A stretch of 64,000 nt of DNA. Origin: Actinomadura spongiicola. GTDB lineage: Bacteria; Actinomycetota; Actinomycetes; Streptosporangiales; Streptosporangiaceae. The notes under the pieces were generated by a model, which worked only from the letters and a program-made list of their open reading frames with translations, ran no database searches and was not told the DNA's origin. Where the stretch lies: the NCBI RefSeq assembly GCF_003432485.1, contig NZ_QVNQ01000005.1, positions 620,001 to 684,000 on the forward strand, read 5' to 3'. Numbering within the stretch: the stretch's first letter is position 1; every line of letters begins with the position of its first letter. The position numbers were made by a program, and so were the translations under genes. Positions 17,036 to 25,458 of this stretch are shown piece after piece.

Positions 17036-17296
17036 GACGCTCCTCCGAGGTTGGCGGGCGGGGGGTCTCGGACGCCAACCGCCAGGTTTCTACGGAGCGT
17101 CGTGAAGGTCAATGAGCGAGTCGGCACGACGCTGGCGGCGGGCTTTGTCACTCGACGCCAAATGTCGGGCAGGGAAACCCAAGACCCGCCCCATCTGACC
17201 GGCTTATACATGTCGCGACGCACTCCCTGGGAGCCCCCGCAATCCGGTGACCGGAAGATCCCGGTCCACCGGACGATCTCGAGAGGAAATCCCCCC

Positions 17297-17950
17297 ATGC
17301 CAGAGGACGAGCAGGAACAGCTGCAATCGGGCATCAGCCGCAAGAACTTCATCGTCGCAGCGGGCATCGGCGCGCTGGCGGTCCCCACCGCCGTGTCCGT
17401 GGCGACGTCGGCCCAGGCTGACACCCGCACCCCGCCGCGGAAGCTGGAGCTGACGCCGAAGTGCACCGACGGCGATGACGACCCCACCCCGCCGCAGACC
17501 GAGGGCCCGTACTTCAGCCCCGGTTCGCCAGAGCGCAAGGACATCAGGTCCGGCAAGCCGGGAACCCTGCTCACCGTGAGCGGGATCGTGTACTCCCTGG
17601 ACTGCAAGCCGGTGGCCCGCGCGCTGCTCGACTTCTGGCAGGCAGACAACGCAGGTGTCTACGACAACCGCGGGTACATCTTCCGTGGGCACCAGTACAC
17701 GGACGAGCAGGGTCGTTACACCCTGACGACGATCGTGCCCGGCCTGTACCCGGGACGTACCCGCCACATCCACGTCAAGGTCCAGGCGCCGGGCGCGCGG
17801 ATCCTGACGACGCAGATGTACTTCCCGAACGAGCCGCGCAACCAGACCGACACGATCTACGACCCGCGGTTGCTGATGAAGATGGGTACCGACCAGAACG
17901 GCCGGACCGGGAACCTGGACTTCGTCGTCCGCACCGCGCGGCGGTGGTGA
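17297..17950 (+). CDS. Exported intradiol ring-cleavage dioxygenase
   Basis: A 217-residue Fe(III) dioxygenase of the protocatechuate 3,4-dioxygenase/catechol 1,2-dioxygenase family. All four expected ligands are visible: Tyr in ADNAGVYDN, Tyr in PGLYPGRTRHIHVKV, and the two His of HIH. PQTEGPYFSPGS is the usual substrate-pocket entrance. The N-terminus reads SRKNFIVAAGIGALAVPTAV and is followed by an Ala-rich cleavage zone, so it looks like a secretion signal with Lys in place of the second Arg of a twin-arginine motif. ATG 17297 has GAGAGGA upstream. It would cleave catechols outside the membrane; the natural substrate is unknown. Confidence 0.85.
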   Translation: MPEDEQEQLQSGISRKNFIVAAGIGALAVPTAVSVATSAQADTRTPPRKLELTPKCTDGDDDPTPPQTEGPYFSPGSPERKDIRSGKPGTLLTVSGIVYSLDCKPVARALLDFWQADNAGVYDNRGYIFRGHQYTDEQGRYTLTTIVPGLYPGRTRHIHVKVQAPGARILTTQMYFPNEPRNQTDTIYDPRLLMKMGTDQNGRTGNLDFVVRTARRW

Positions 17951-17984
17951 CGACCCAGGTTCCGTAGCTCCCGCGGAATCCCAG

Positions 17985-18018
17985 TCCCCGCCCGGGCACC
18001 GGCGCGCCCCGGCGGGGA
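17985..18018 (+). terminator. Hairpin after the dioxygenase gene
   Basis: TCCCCGCC and GGCGGGGA form an 8-bp perfect stem around an 18-nt GC-rich loop, 34 bases after the stop at 17950. There is no U-tract, as is common for actinobacterial hairpin terminators. Confidence 0.5.
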
Positions 18019-18087
18019 CATCCGCATGCCCGGACACGACCGTGAACTGCTCGAAATCCCCCACGGACCGTCAAAGGAATGGATAGT

Positions 18088-18128
18088 CTCCCAGCGATCA
18101 CTCTTGGTTGTGTAAGGAAATCTGGGAG
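18088..18128 (+). promoter_or_regulatory. Inverted repeat that pairs with the ribosome site of the DUF2637 gene
   Basis: CTCCCAG (18088-18094) is complementary to CTGGGAG (18122-18128), with 27 nt between. The second arm contains the GGGAG ribosome site for ATG 18139, so an RNA hairpin could hide it. Confidence 0.35.
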
Positions 18129-18138
18129 CACACGCGGC

Positions 18139-19266
18139 ATGAGCGCTGCCAACCGGGCACAGGTCATCACACGGTGGGGGGCCATCGCCTTCATGGCGGC
18201 CGCGGTCCTGACGGCCACCGCCGGCGGTTTCGCCCAGTCCTACGCCGGTCTCTACCACTGGGCGCTGGAGCACGGGCTGCGGGGCTGGAAGGCCGAGTCG
18301 TTCCCCCTGCTGGTCGACCTGTTCATCATCGTCGGGGAACTCGGCCTCTTCCTCCTGGCCGTGGACGCCTTCGTCCTGCGCCGCCGGGCCCTGCTGAGCT
18401 GGCTGGACTTCTTCCTGCCGCTGACCATCGCCCTCGCCGGCTGGACCGCCAGCCTGGTCTTCAACGTCGGCCACGTCGGGCACAAGACGTTCTCCTACCA
18501 GGCGACAGCCGCCGTCCCGCCGATCGTGTCGATGCTCGGCCTGTTCGTCCTGCTACGGACCCTGCACCGGTACGTGTCGCGGGAGGTCGAGGAGGTGCCG
18601 GAGAAGCAGCCGGAGCCGCAGACGCGCGCCATCACCGGGCCCGTCACCCTGAACCAAATCACCCTGTTGCCGCTGCGGAACACCGGCCCGTTCCCGCAGA
18701 TCCAGGTTCCCGGCCACTCCGGCAAGGTGGCGATCGAGTCGGGCGCTCCGTCCGCCACGGCGAACGCCGCCAACTCAGCCAACGCCGCCAACGCCGCCAC
18801 GACCCGGCAGGCCCCCGCGAAACCCGAGCACGACCAGGATTCCGGGGAGGCCGTCGCGCCTGCCGCGCCCGTCACGCCGCCCGCGCCCAAGCCGGAACCC
18901 GCGCCGGAGCTGGCCGTGGTCAGCGCCGCCGCACGCGGAAGCCTCAACGGCCACGGCACCGCCGTCGAGGAGGCCGTCGCGCCGGCCCCCGACCCGGAGA
19001 ACCTGCGCGCCCTCGTCATCGAGATCCTCGAACGCCGCCACGGCGACGTCGCCGCGACCCTCGCCGACGTGAGGGCCGAGGGCTACACCTGCGACGAGGC
19101 CGACATCCAGCGGATCAGCGACAACCACTGGTTCCCCTACGCGGTGTACCGGCTGCTCGCCAAGCACCACGGAGACGGCGACCTGGTCGCACGGGAGCTG
19201 CGGTCGCAGGGGATCCCCTACGACCAGGCCGCGCTGGACGAGCTCGTCCGGTCCTGGCGCGTCTGA
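18139..19266 (+). CDS. DUF2637 membrane protein
   Basis: A 375-residue protein. Residues 10-150 hold four hydrophobic helices with the DUF2637 pattern (WGAIAFMAAAVLTATAGGFAQS, then FPLLVDLFIIVGELGLFLLAVD), a fold frequent in actinobacterial conjugative and plasmid-transfer loci as well as chromosomes. A low-complexity Ala/Pro/Asn linker follows (SATANAANSANAANAATT). The C-terminal 90 residues contain two similar helical segments (LERRHGDVAATLADVRAEGYTCDEADIQRI and LAKHHGDGDLVARELRSQGIPYDQAALDEL), suggesting an internal repeat. ATG 18139 is favoured by GGGAG; ATG 18079 is in frame but would place the repeat arms inside the gene. Role unknown. Confidence 0.75.
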   Translation: MSAANRAQVITRWGAIAFMAAAVLTATAGGFAQSYAGLYHWALEHGLRGWKAESFPLLVDLFIIVGELGLFLLAVDAFVLRRRALLSWLDFFLPLTIALAGWTASLVFNVGHVGHKTFSYQATAAVPPIVSMLGLFVLLRTLHRYVSREVEEVPEKQPEPQTRAITGPVTLNQITLLPLRNTGPFPQIQVPGHSGKVAIESGAPSATANAANSANAANAATTRQAPAKPEHDQDSGEAVAPAAPVTPPAPKPEPAPELAVVSAAARGSLNGHGTAVEEAVAPAPDPENLRALVIEILERRHGDVAATLADVRAEGYTCDEADIQRISDNHWFPYAVYRLLAKHHGDGDLVARELRSQGIPYDQAALDELVRSWRV

Positions 19267-19288
19267 ACCGCGCCCATCCTCCCGTGGT

Positions 19289-19885
19289 CTACGACTCCCC
19301 GGAGATCGTCGCCGAGCCCAGCGACGCCCTGGTGATGGAGTTGGCCGCGGTCTGGATCGAGGAGTTCTCGTTCAGCTCCGTCAGGGTCGCCCGGTTGAGC
19401 GCGTGGACGGTGAACGTGTAGGTGTTCACCGACCTCGGTGAACAGGGGCCCTGGTAACCCCACAGGGAGGCGCTCCCGCGGTAGTAGATCTGCCGGGAGC
19501 CCTTGGGCACCGAGGGCTGGTACACGTGCTCGACGTTCTGCGGCAGCGCGGTGACCGCCGGCTCGATGTCGTAGATGATCCAGTGCAGCAGGTTCCGGTT
19601 GTCGACGTCGCGCATGATGATCGCGTAGCTCAGGGCGCCGTCCGGCGCGCCGGTCCACTCCAGCGGCGGCGACTCGTTCTTCTTGCGCGGGTCGTTGTCG
19701 CCGCTGCTCGTGCACTCGTGGACGATCGGGATCGTGCCGCCGTTCCGGAAGGCGCCGCTCGTCACCGTGAAGGCGGCACCGGGAGCGGCGCCGTCCGGCG
19801 CCGGGAGCGTCGCGGCGGCCGCGACGGAGGTACCACCTGCGGACATGACGAGCAGGGCCGACAACGCGACTCGCTTGATGATCAC
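19289..19885 (-). CDS. Secreted YbhB/YbcL-type phosphatidylethanolamine-binding family protein
   Basis: A 198-residue PEBP-family protein. A signal peptide (IIKRVALSALLVMSAGGTSVAAAA) is followed by the core: GGTIPIVHECTSSGDNDPRKK, SPPLEWTGAPDGALSYAIIMRDVD, LLHWIIYDIE and YQGPCSPRSVNTYTFTVHALN. The DPD/GxHR-like anion pocket is represented by MRDVD and the HWIIYDI strand. GTG 19885 has AAGGAG six bases upstream; longer frames lack signal-peptide sense. Relatives bind small anionic ligands or act as lysozyme/protease inhibitors; no specific role is inferred. It is convergent with the DUF2637 gene. Confidence 0.85.
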   Translation of the reverse strand: MIIKRVALSALLVMSAGGTSVAAAATLPAPDGAAPGAAFTVTSGAFRNGGTIPIVHECTSSGDNDPRKKNESPPLEWTGAPDGALSYAIIMRDVDNRNLLHWIIYDIEPAVTALPQNVEHVYQPSVPKGSRQIYYRGSASLWGYQGPCSPRSVNTYTFTVHALNRATLTELNENSSIQTAANSITRASLGSATISGES

Positions 19886-20092
19886 GGAGGGCTCCTTGCA
19901 GAGATGGGTGCGCTTGACTCCCCCGCCCCCGCTCGGTGAGCGTTCGACCACTCGGTGAGCGTTGGACGCAGCGTACGGGCGACGGTCGCGGCGCGCCATG
20001 GCAGGCGTTGCCGGATGGAGACCCGCACTTGTCCGTCCCTGCCAATTTCGGGCGTGTTGCGATCGGCGACCGTCAGACGCCCGTGTCCCGCG

Positions 20093-20743
20093 TCAGCGGC
20101 CGTCGTCCTGTGAAGGCGTGTCCCCGGTGTAGGCGGCGATGGTCCGGTCGGCGGCGGCGCGGCACATGGCCTCGTCGTCGCCGGTGGCGACGTGCGCCTT
20201 GAACCAGCTCTCGCCGCTCTGGCGCATGAACTCCTTGGCCTCCTCCGTCGCGGTCCACTCCTTGCCGAGTTCCGCGGGGGCGTCCACGCCGGACGACACG
20301 TGCAGGGCGAGGCCGAGGAGGCCCATGTCCCAGCCGATGCCCACCGCGCCGGGGCCGAACTGCTCCCAGTGGTCGTCGACGTGGGCGATGTGCTCCAGTT
20401 CGAAGCGGGATCGGCCGCCGTCCTCGGGCGTCAGCCGTACCTCGATCCAGCTGATCTGGCCGCCGTACTCCCAGGTCGCGGAGAAGCCCTTGGGCGGGTC
20501 ACAGTGCTCGATCGTCCCGCTGGCGTTGCCCTCCAGCTCGTACCGGCCGCCGGGGCGGAGCTCCCCGGAGACGGGCAGGAACCAGCGGGCGATGCGGTCG
20601 GCGTCGGTCACGGCGTCCCACAGGTCCTCGACGTCGGTGTCGTAGGTCTGGCTGACCGTGAGGGTCCGCGCGGTCCCGGCCTCCAGGACCCGTTCGCCGA
20701 CCCGCCGCCGGACCGCGTTGATCTGCCCCGTCACTTCGATCAT
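20093..20743 (-). CDS. SRPBCC/AHSA1 domain protein
   Basis: A 216-residue protein with a START/Bet v1-like AHSA1 fold: TLTVSQTYDTDVEDLWDAVTDADRIARWF, then the strand GGRYELEGNASGTIEHCDPP and the terminal helix with GWDMGLLGLALHVS. The family binds hydrophobic small molecules or acts as an Hsp90-activator-like module; no catalytic residues are known. Its ATG overlaps the stop of the ArsR gene (20740-20743). Pairing of an ArsR repressor with an AHSA1 protein is very common in actinobacteria and indicates one operon. Confidence 0.85.
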   Translation of the reverse strand: MIEVTGQINAVRRRVGERVLEAGTARTLTVSQTYDTDVEDLWDAVTDADRIARWFLPVSGELRPGGRYELEGNASGTIEHCDPPKGFSATWEYGGQISWIEVRLTPEDGGRSRFELEHIAHVDDHWEQFGPGAVGIGWDMGLLGLALHVSSGVDAPAELGKEWTATEEAKEFMRQSGESWFKAHVATGDDEAMCRAAADRTIAAYTGDTPSQDDGR

Positions 20744-21096
20744 TGCTCGCTCCCTGAGTCGCTCTCGGCGCGGCGACGTGCGCGTCTGCCACGCGCGATC
20801 TCCGTCGCCAGGGCGTCCAGATGCGGTGTCCAGTACCGGCGGAACCGGTCGAGCCAGGCGTCGATCTCCCGCAGCGGACCGTGGTCGACGGTGTAGAGCC
20901 GCCGCGTCCCCTCCGCCCGCACGACCGCGAAACCGCTGTCGCGCAGCACCCTCAGATGCTGCGACACCGCGGGCTGCGAGATGCCGAACTCCTCCCGGAT
21001 GACCGTGGACACCTCGCCGGAGGACCGCTCGCCGTCGGCGAGCAGCTCCAGGATCCTGCGCCGCACCGGATCACCCAACACATCGAACGCGTGCAC
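20740..21096 (-). CDS. ArsR/SmtB family helix-turn-helix regulator
   Basis: A 118-residue winged-helix repressor: VLGDPVRRRILELLADGERSSGEV, then the recognition helix ISQPAVSQHLRVLRDSGFAVVRAEGTRRLYTVD. No CxC metal-binding cysteines are present, so it is not an As/Cd sensor; it fits the non-metal subgroup paired with AHSA1 proteins. It starts the two-gene operon; a perfect palindrome at 21117-21128 lies 20 bases upstream of its ATG and is a likely autoregulatory operator. Confidence 0.9.
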   Translation of the reverse strand: MHAFDVLGDPVRRRILELLADGERSSGEVSTVIREEFGISQPAVSQHLRVLRDSGFAVVRAEGTRRLYTVDHGPLREIDAWLDRFRRYWTPHLDALATEIARGRRARRRAESDSGSEQ

Positions 21097-21116
21097 GACC
21101 CCAAGCTACAACCTTC

Positions 21117-21128
21117 GCTTATATAAGC
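21117..21128. promoter_or_regulatory. Palindrome upstream of arsR-type gene
   Basis: GCTTATATAAGC is a perfect 12-bp palindrome, 20 bases before the start at 21096 and notably AT-rich for this DNA. It is a candidate ArsR operator overlapping the promoter. Confidence 0.55.
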
Positions 21129-21139
21129 CAAGCCTTAAT

Positions 21140-21739
21140 CTATTGGCCCGCGCCCTGGGCCAGGAGCCTCTCGAACGGGACGGGCTCGTCGTACGGGTCG
21201 GCCTTCTCCGGCGCGGGACGGGCCTCCATCAGCGCGGCCAGCTCGGCGGCGGCACGGTCGACGCGGTCGGCGAGTCCGCCGTCCGCGCCCCAGTCCGCGG
21301 ACGCCGCGTACACGCCGGTCGGGACGACGGTGGCCCGCAGGTAGGCCATCAGCGGGCGCATGGCGTAGTCGATGGCCAGGGAGTGCCGTTCGGTGCCGCC
21401 GGTCGCGCCGAGGAGCACCGGCGCGCCGTCCAGGGCGTCCCGCTCGACGACGTCGAAGAACGTCTTGAACAGGCCGCTGTAGGAGGCGTTGAAGACGGGC
21501 GTCACGGCGATCAGGCCGTCGGCGTTCGTCACCGTCTCGACGGCGGCGCGGAACGTCCCGGACGGGAAGCCGGTGAGGGCGGCGTCGACCATCGCGTGCG
21601 CGTGGTCGCGCAGCTCGATCGTCTCGACGGAGACGTCCCGCCGCAGCGCCGCGACGGTCGCCGCGGCGAGCCGGTCGGCGAGGAGCCGGGTGGACGACGG
21701 CTGCCCGAGCCCGGCGGAGATGACGGCGAGCGTGGTCAT
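21140..21739 (-). CDS. CE1759-type FMN reductase
   Basis: A 199-residue NAD(P)H-dependent FMN reductase with the flavodoxin-like phosphate loop AGLGQPSSTRLLADRL near the N-terminus. TPVFNASYSGLFKTFFDVV contacts FMN and LLGATGGTERHSLAIDYAMRPL is typical of the family. It would supply reduced FMN to the LLM-class monooxygenase encoded immediately upstream; the two genes overlap by 4 bases (21736-21739), and this pairing is a recognised actinobacterial unit. Soluble and cytoplasmic. Confidence 0.9.
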   Translation of the reverse strand: MTTLAVISAGLGQPSSTRLLADRLAAATVAALRRDVSVETIELRDHAHAMVDAALTGFPSGTFRAAVETVTNADGLIAVTPVFNASYSGLFKTFFDVVERDALDGAPVLLGATGGTERHSLAIDYAMRPLMAYLRATVVPTGVYAASADWGADGGLADRVDRAAAELAALMEARPAPEKADPYDEPVPFERLLAQGAGQ

Positions 21740-22815
21740 CGGACCTCCTCGGTGAGTCGTGAGGCGTGGGTGGGCGCGGTCGCGGGGACGTGCGCCGGGC
21801 GCAGCGCCTCGAACTCCCCGCGCAGCACCGGAACGACCTCCTCCCCCAGCAGGTCGATCTGCTCCAGGACGGTCTTCAGCGGGAGCCCCGCGTGGTCCAT
21901 CAGGAACAGCTGCCGCTGGTAGTCGCCGAAGTGGTCGCGGAACGTCAGGGTCTTCTCGATGACCTGCTGCGGGCTGCCGACCGTCAGCGGGGTCCCGGCC
22001 GTGAACTCCTCCAGCGACGGCCCGTGCCCGTACACCGGGGCGTTGTCGAAGTAGGGCCGGAACTCGCGGACGGCGTCCTGGGAGTTCTTCCGCATGAACA
22101 CCTGCCCGCCGAGGCCGACGATCGCCTGGTCGGCGGACCCGTGTCCGTAGTGCTCGTAGCGTCGCCGGTAGAGGGCGATGAGCTGCTGGAAGTGCTCCTT
22201 CGGCCAGAAGATGTGGTTGGCGAAGAACCCGTCACCGTAGTAGGCGGCCTGCTCGGCGATCTCCGGGCTGCGGATCGAGCCGTGCCAGACGAACGGCGGC
22301 ACTCCGTCCAGCGGGCGCGGGGTCGAGGTGAACGACTGCAACGGCGTGCGGAACCGCCCCTCCCAGTCGACCACGTCCTCCCGCCAGAGCCGGTGCAGCA
22401 GGTGGTAGTTCTCGATGGCGAGGTCGATGCCGTCGCGGATGTCCTTGCCGAACCAGGGGTAGACCGGGGCGGTGTTGCCGCGGCCCATCATCAGGTCCAC
22501 CCGGCCGTCGGCCAGGTGCTGGAGCATCGCGAAGTCCTCGGCGATCTTCACCGGGTCGTTGGTGGTGATCAGCGTGGTCGCCGTGGACAGGATCAACCGC
22601 TCGGTGCGGGCCGCGATGTACCCGAGCATCGTCGTCGGGGAGGACGGCACGAACGGCGGGTTGTGGTGCTCGCCGGTGGCGAAGACGTCCAGCCCCACCT
22701 CCTCGGCCTTGGCGGCGATCGCCACCATGGCCTTGATCCGCTCGGCCTCGGACGGGGCGCGCCCGGTGGTCGGGTCGGGCGTGACGTCGCCGACCGTGAA
22801 GATCCCGAACTGCAT
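21736..22815 (-). CDS. LLM-class flavin-dependent oxidoreductase (CE1758 type)
   Basis: A 359-residue luciferase-like TIM-barrel monooxygenase that uses reduced flavin and oxygen. Family features are MQFGIFTVGDVTPDP at the start, GLDVFATGEHHNPPF, VDLMMGRGNTAPVYPWFG and GVPPFVWHGSIRSPE. GGAGG lies just upstream of ATG 22815. The FMN reductase downstream overlaps by 4 bases, forming a two-component oxygenase. Substrate unknown; the CE1758/CE1759 pair is conserved but uncharacterised as far as I know. Confidence 0.9.
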   Translation of the reverse strand: MQFGIFTVGDVTPDPTTGRAPSEAERIKAMVAIAAKAEEVGLDVFATGEHHNPPFVPSSPTTMLGYIAARTERLILSTATTLITTNDPVKIAEDFAMLQHLADGRVDLMMGRGNTAPVYPWFGKDIRDGIDLAIENYHLLHRLWREDVVDWEGRFRTPLQSFTSTPRPLDGVPPFVWHGSIRSPEIAEQAAYYGDGFFANHIFWPKEHFQQLIALYRRRYEHYGHGSADQAIVGLGGQVFMRKNSQDAVREFRPYFDNAPVYGHGPSLEEFTAGTPLTVGSPQQVIEKTLTFRDHFGDYQRQLFLMDHAGLPLKTVLEQIDLLGEEVVPVLRGEFEALRPAHVPATAPTHASRLTEEVR

Positions 22816-22937
22816 GCCGGCCTCCAGGTAGTAGAATGTTCAATCACCCTACCGAACCCCGTGGCCCCGGTCCCTATTCCTGGCCGTCCGCGCGGGGTCA
22901 CGCCCCTCCCTCTGGTCTGACCGGCGTCCTTCGGGGA

Positions 22938-23756
22938 ATGCTGGTTCTCATGATCGGGGAACACGTCCTCGCCGGCTACGTCAACGACGCGGGCGGACGG
23001 GAGGCCCTTGACCTGGCGGCGTCCATCGCCGCGCTGACCGGTGGCCGGTTGAGCGTCGCGACCGTCCACCCGCCGGGCCTGCCCGCCGCCGCGGGCGAGG
23101 CCCGCACGCTGCTGGAACAGGCGTCCGACCTGCTCGACGACCGGCCCGCCGACCTGCACGTCCAGGAGGGGCGCAGCGTCGGGCGCGGGCTCACCGTCCT
23201 CGCCAGCCGCATCGGCGCCGACCTGATCGTCGTCGGCTCCCCGGAGGGCGGCGCCCGCGGCCGCATCGGCATCGGCGCCGCCGCCGACCATCTCCTGCAC
23301 TCGGCCACCGAGGCCGTCATGCTCGCCCCGTCCGGCCACACGCCGTCGGGCGACCTGACCCGGATCACGGTCATGTACGTCCGGCGGCCCCAGTGCGACG
23401 ACGCGGTCATCCGCGCCGCCCAGGCCGCCGAGGGGCTGGAGGTCCCGCTCCGCCTCGTCACCCTCGCCGTCGGCGACGCCTCCGGGGCCGAGCAGCTCCG
23501 CGACGACCTCGCCCTCGCCATCCGCCTCGCCCTGGGGTCGGCCGACCTGCCGCCCGAGGACGTGTCCGCCGAGCTGGCCGAGGGCGACGACGTCGCCGAC
23601 GCCCTCGACGACGTGGACTGGCAGGACGGCGAGATCCTCGTCTGCGCGTCCAGCGAGGACGCCGCCGCCCACCGGGTCTTCCTGGGTGAGGTCGCCCTCA
23701 AGGTCCTGCGGGCCGCCCCGTGCCCGGTCACCGTCCTCCCCCGGGGCTACTTCTAG
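22938..23756 (+). CDS. Tandem universal stress protein
   Basis: A protein of about 272 residues with two USP domains. The first runs from EHVLAGYVNDAGGREALDLAASIAAL to the ATP-binding-type motif VVGSPEGGARGRIGIGAAADHLLHSATEAVMLAP; the second starts at LTRITVMYVRRPQCDDAVIRAA and ends ALKVLRAAPCPVTVLPRG. The glycine pattern in the first domain suggests nucleotide binding; the second looks degenerate. ATG 22938 or 22950 could be the start; neither has an ideal ribosome site. Cytoplasmic stress-response protein; specific role unknown. Confidence 0.8.
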   Translation: MLVLMIGEHVLAGYVNDAGGREALDLAASIAALTGGRLSVATVHPPGLPAAAGEARTLLEQASDLLDDRPADLHVQEGRSVGRGLTVLASRIGADLIVVGSPEGGARGRIGIGAAADHLLHSATEAVMLAPSGHTPSGDLTRITVMYVRRPQCDDAVIRAAQAAEGLEVPLRLVTLAVGDASGAEQLRDDLALAIRLALGSADLPPEDVSAELAEGDDVADALDDVDWQDGEILVCASSEDAAAHRVFLGEVALKVLRAAPCPVTVLPRGYF

Positions 23757-23906
23757 TAGTCCGATATGGCCGGTTCTCCGGAACGAGTTGCCGCCCGCGG
23801 TTTACCTTCGCTACATTCCGTCGAGATCGGAACGTGACATTGGGCGCGTTCCGGTTCCCCGGTCGGGCGCCACCCTGCCCGAACGAGCGAGGCGGCAGGG
23901 AGCGAT

Positions 23907-24875
23907 ATGGACCCGATCGGTAAGAAACTGCTCGACATCGCCAAGAAGGAACTCGGCTACACCGAGAAGAGCGACGGTTACACCAAGTTCGGCGAGTGGT
24001 ACCGCAAGAACATCGACGGCGACCACGACGAGTATTTCTCGACCGCCCCCTGGTGCGACATGTTCCTCGCCTGGGCCGCCGACAAGGCGGACGTCACCGA
24101 GCAGACCGGCCAGTTCGCCGCCACCGTCGACCACGCCAAGTGGTTCAAGAAGAACGACGCGTGGGGCACGAAACCCGAGCCGGGCGCCATCGTCTTCTAC
24201 GACTGGAACGGCTCCGACGACATCGACCAGATCGACCACGTCGGCATCGTCGAGAAGGTCGACGGCAAGACCCTGCACACCATCGAGGGCAACGCCGACG
24301 GCTACAAGCTCATGCGCAAGACCCGCGACATGGACTCCGTCGTCGGCTTCGGCTACCCCGCCAAGGTCAAGGTCGCCGCCAAGTACACCCCCAAGCACGC
24401 CGCACCGGCCCCCACCGTCGACCAGGTCGGCGCCCCCGCCGCGGCCACCCCCACCACCACCCACGAACAGCAGCCGCCGGACGTCGCTCCCGAGGGGCTC
24501 CCCACCCAGGAGGTCGTCCTCGGCGGCATCCTCGCCTTCGTCCTCTGCGGCACCGTCGCCCTCGCCGCCGGCAGGGTCGCCGCGGCCAAGGCCCCCGCCG
24601 CCTCGCCCATCCGGGTGCGCAAGCGCGGCAAGCACCACCGTCCGGCCGTCCCCGTCACCCTCCCCGCCGACCTCACCCCCGCCGACCTCGACTCCGCGGA
24701 CGCCGGCACCACCGTCATGCCCGCCCTCTCCCTCGCGGCCGCCCACGAGGCCGAGGACCGCGAGTTCTGGGGCCGCATCGCCCACCTGGAGGAGGACTCC
24801 GAACTCACGTTCTGGAACTCGCTGCACGCCGAACTCTCCGAGTCCCAGTACGCAAGCACACACGGATTCCGCTAG
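23907..24875 (+). CDS. CHAP-domain amidase with C-terminal transmembrane segment
   Basis: A 322-residue protein. Residues 1-150 are a CHAP cysteine-peptidase/amidase domain with Cys in APWCDMFLAWAADKA, His in DQIDHVGIV and the acidic/Asn residue in TIEGNADGY. A Pro/Ala/Thr linker follows, then a hydrophobic segment (EVVLGGILAFVLCGTVALAAG) and a basic stretch (RVRKRGKHHR). The C-terminal 80 residues are acidic and likely cytoplasmic. No N-terminal signal peptide is present, so how the amidase would reach peptidoglycan is unclear. GGGAG precedes ATG 23907. Such proteins are widespread in actinomycetes; substrate not shown. Confidence 0.8.
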   Translation: MDPIGKKLLDIAKKELGYTEKSDGYTKFGEWYRKNIDGDHDEYFSTAPWCDMFLAWAADKADVTEQTGQFAATVDHAKWFKKNDAWGTKPEPGAIVFYDWNGSDDIDQIDHVGIVEKVDGKTLHTIEGNADGYKLMRKTRDMDSVVGFGYPAKVKVAAKYTPKHAAPAPTVDQVGAPAAATPTTTHEQQPPDVAPEGLPTQEVVLGGILAFVLCGTVALAAGRVAAAKAPAASPIRVRKRGKHHRPAVPVTLPADLTPADLDSADAGTTVMPALSLAAAHEAEDREFWGRIAHLEEDSELTFWNSLHAELSESQYASTHGFR

Positions 24876-24885
24876 AGTTGTCCAC

Positions 24886-24903
24886 GCGGGTCTTACGACC
24901 CGC
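24886..24903 (+). terminator. Short hairpin between the CHAP gene and tRNA-Gly
   Basis: GCGGGTC-TTAC-GACCCGC is a perfect 7-bp stem with a 4-nt loop, 10 bases after the CHAP stop and two bases before tRNA-Gly. It could end the CHAP transcript or sit in the tRNA leader. Confidence 0.45.
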
Positions 24904-24905
24904 AC

Positions 24906-24978
24906 GCGGACGTGGCTCAGTTGGTAGAGCATCACCTTGCCAAGGTGAGGGTCGCGGGTTCGAATCCCGTCGTCCGCT
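24906..24978 (+). tRNA. tRNA-Gly(GCC)
   Basis: Full cloverleaf: acceptor GCGGACG (24906-24912) pairs with CGTCCGC (24971-24977), anticodon arm CACCT-TGCC-AAGGTG with anticodon GCC, T arm GCGGGTTCGAATCCCGT, and U73. CCA is not encoded. Confidence 0.97.
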
Positions 24979-25007
24979 CTGAGAGGCCCTCGATCAGGTC
25001 TCGCTCT

Positions 25008-25078
25008 GGTGGAGTGGCCGAGAGGCGAGGCAACGGCCTGCAAAGCCGTCTACACGGGTTCAAATCCCGTCTCCACCT
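25008..25078 (+). tRNA. tRNA-Cys(GCA)
   Basis: Acceptor GGTGGAG pairs with CTCCACC, anticodon loop CTGCAAA within an ACGGC/GCCGT stem gives GCA, T arm ACGGGTTCAAATCCCGT, U73. CCA is not encoded. Confidence 0.97.
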
Positions 25079-25082
25079 CTAA

Positions 25083-25157
25083 GGGCGATTAGCTCAGTGG
25101 GAGAGCGCTACCTTGACACGGTAGAGGCCACTGGTTCAATCCCAGTATCGCCCACCA
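25083..25157 (+). tRNA. tRNA-Val(GAC)
   Basis: Acceptor GGGCGAT pairs with ATCGCCC, anticodon loop TTGACAC within CTACC/GGTAG gives GAC, T arm CTGGTTCAATCCCAG, A73 followed by an encoded CCA. The other two tRNAs in the cluster lack CCA. Confidence 0.97.
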
Positions 25158-25458
25158 TGCTCCCGCGCAGCTTGGGGCACGGTCTGTGCTGTCGACTAAC
25201 GAGGCCACAGGCCTGGTCGGGCGATGGGTGATTCGCGTCATGGATCCGCGTCATCGCGATACACCAGCACGCCCTTCGTTCACCCACGGTCGGCGTCCGG
25301 CATGACCGGCTCCTTGGCTTCCCCATGTCCTGGCCGGCACAAGACTCTGCTGAATCTCGACCACGCGTGCGGGTGGCGGCCTGCGCACGGCCTTCGCGGA
25401 CTGATCAATCGTCGCTTGCAGACAGCCGGGGCGGGGCGCAGGCGTGGCGTCGGAGGCC
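25158..25458. other. Non-coding stretch between tRNA-Val and the P450 gene
   Basis: No credible gene. Short frames on both strands lack ribosome sites and codon bias. Position 3' of a tRNA is a common integration point, but I could not see an integrase or a second copy of the tRNA 3' end. Confidence 0.6.

Noticed and set aside
25108..25326. 72-residue minus-strand frame ending GDTGIEPVASTVSR
   Set aside because: It is antisense to tRNA-Val; this peptide ending is a well-known artefact of translating tRNA genes.
25158..25458. Integrase or attachment repeat next to tRNA-Val
   Set aside because: No integrase frame and no second copy of the tRNA 3' end seen by eye; a computed repeat search would be decisive.
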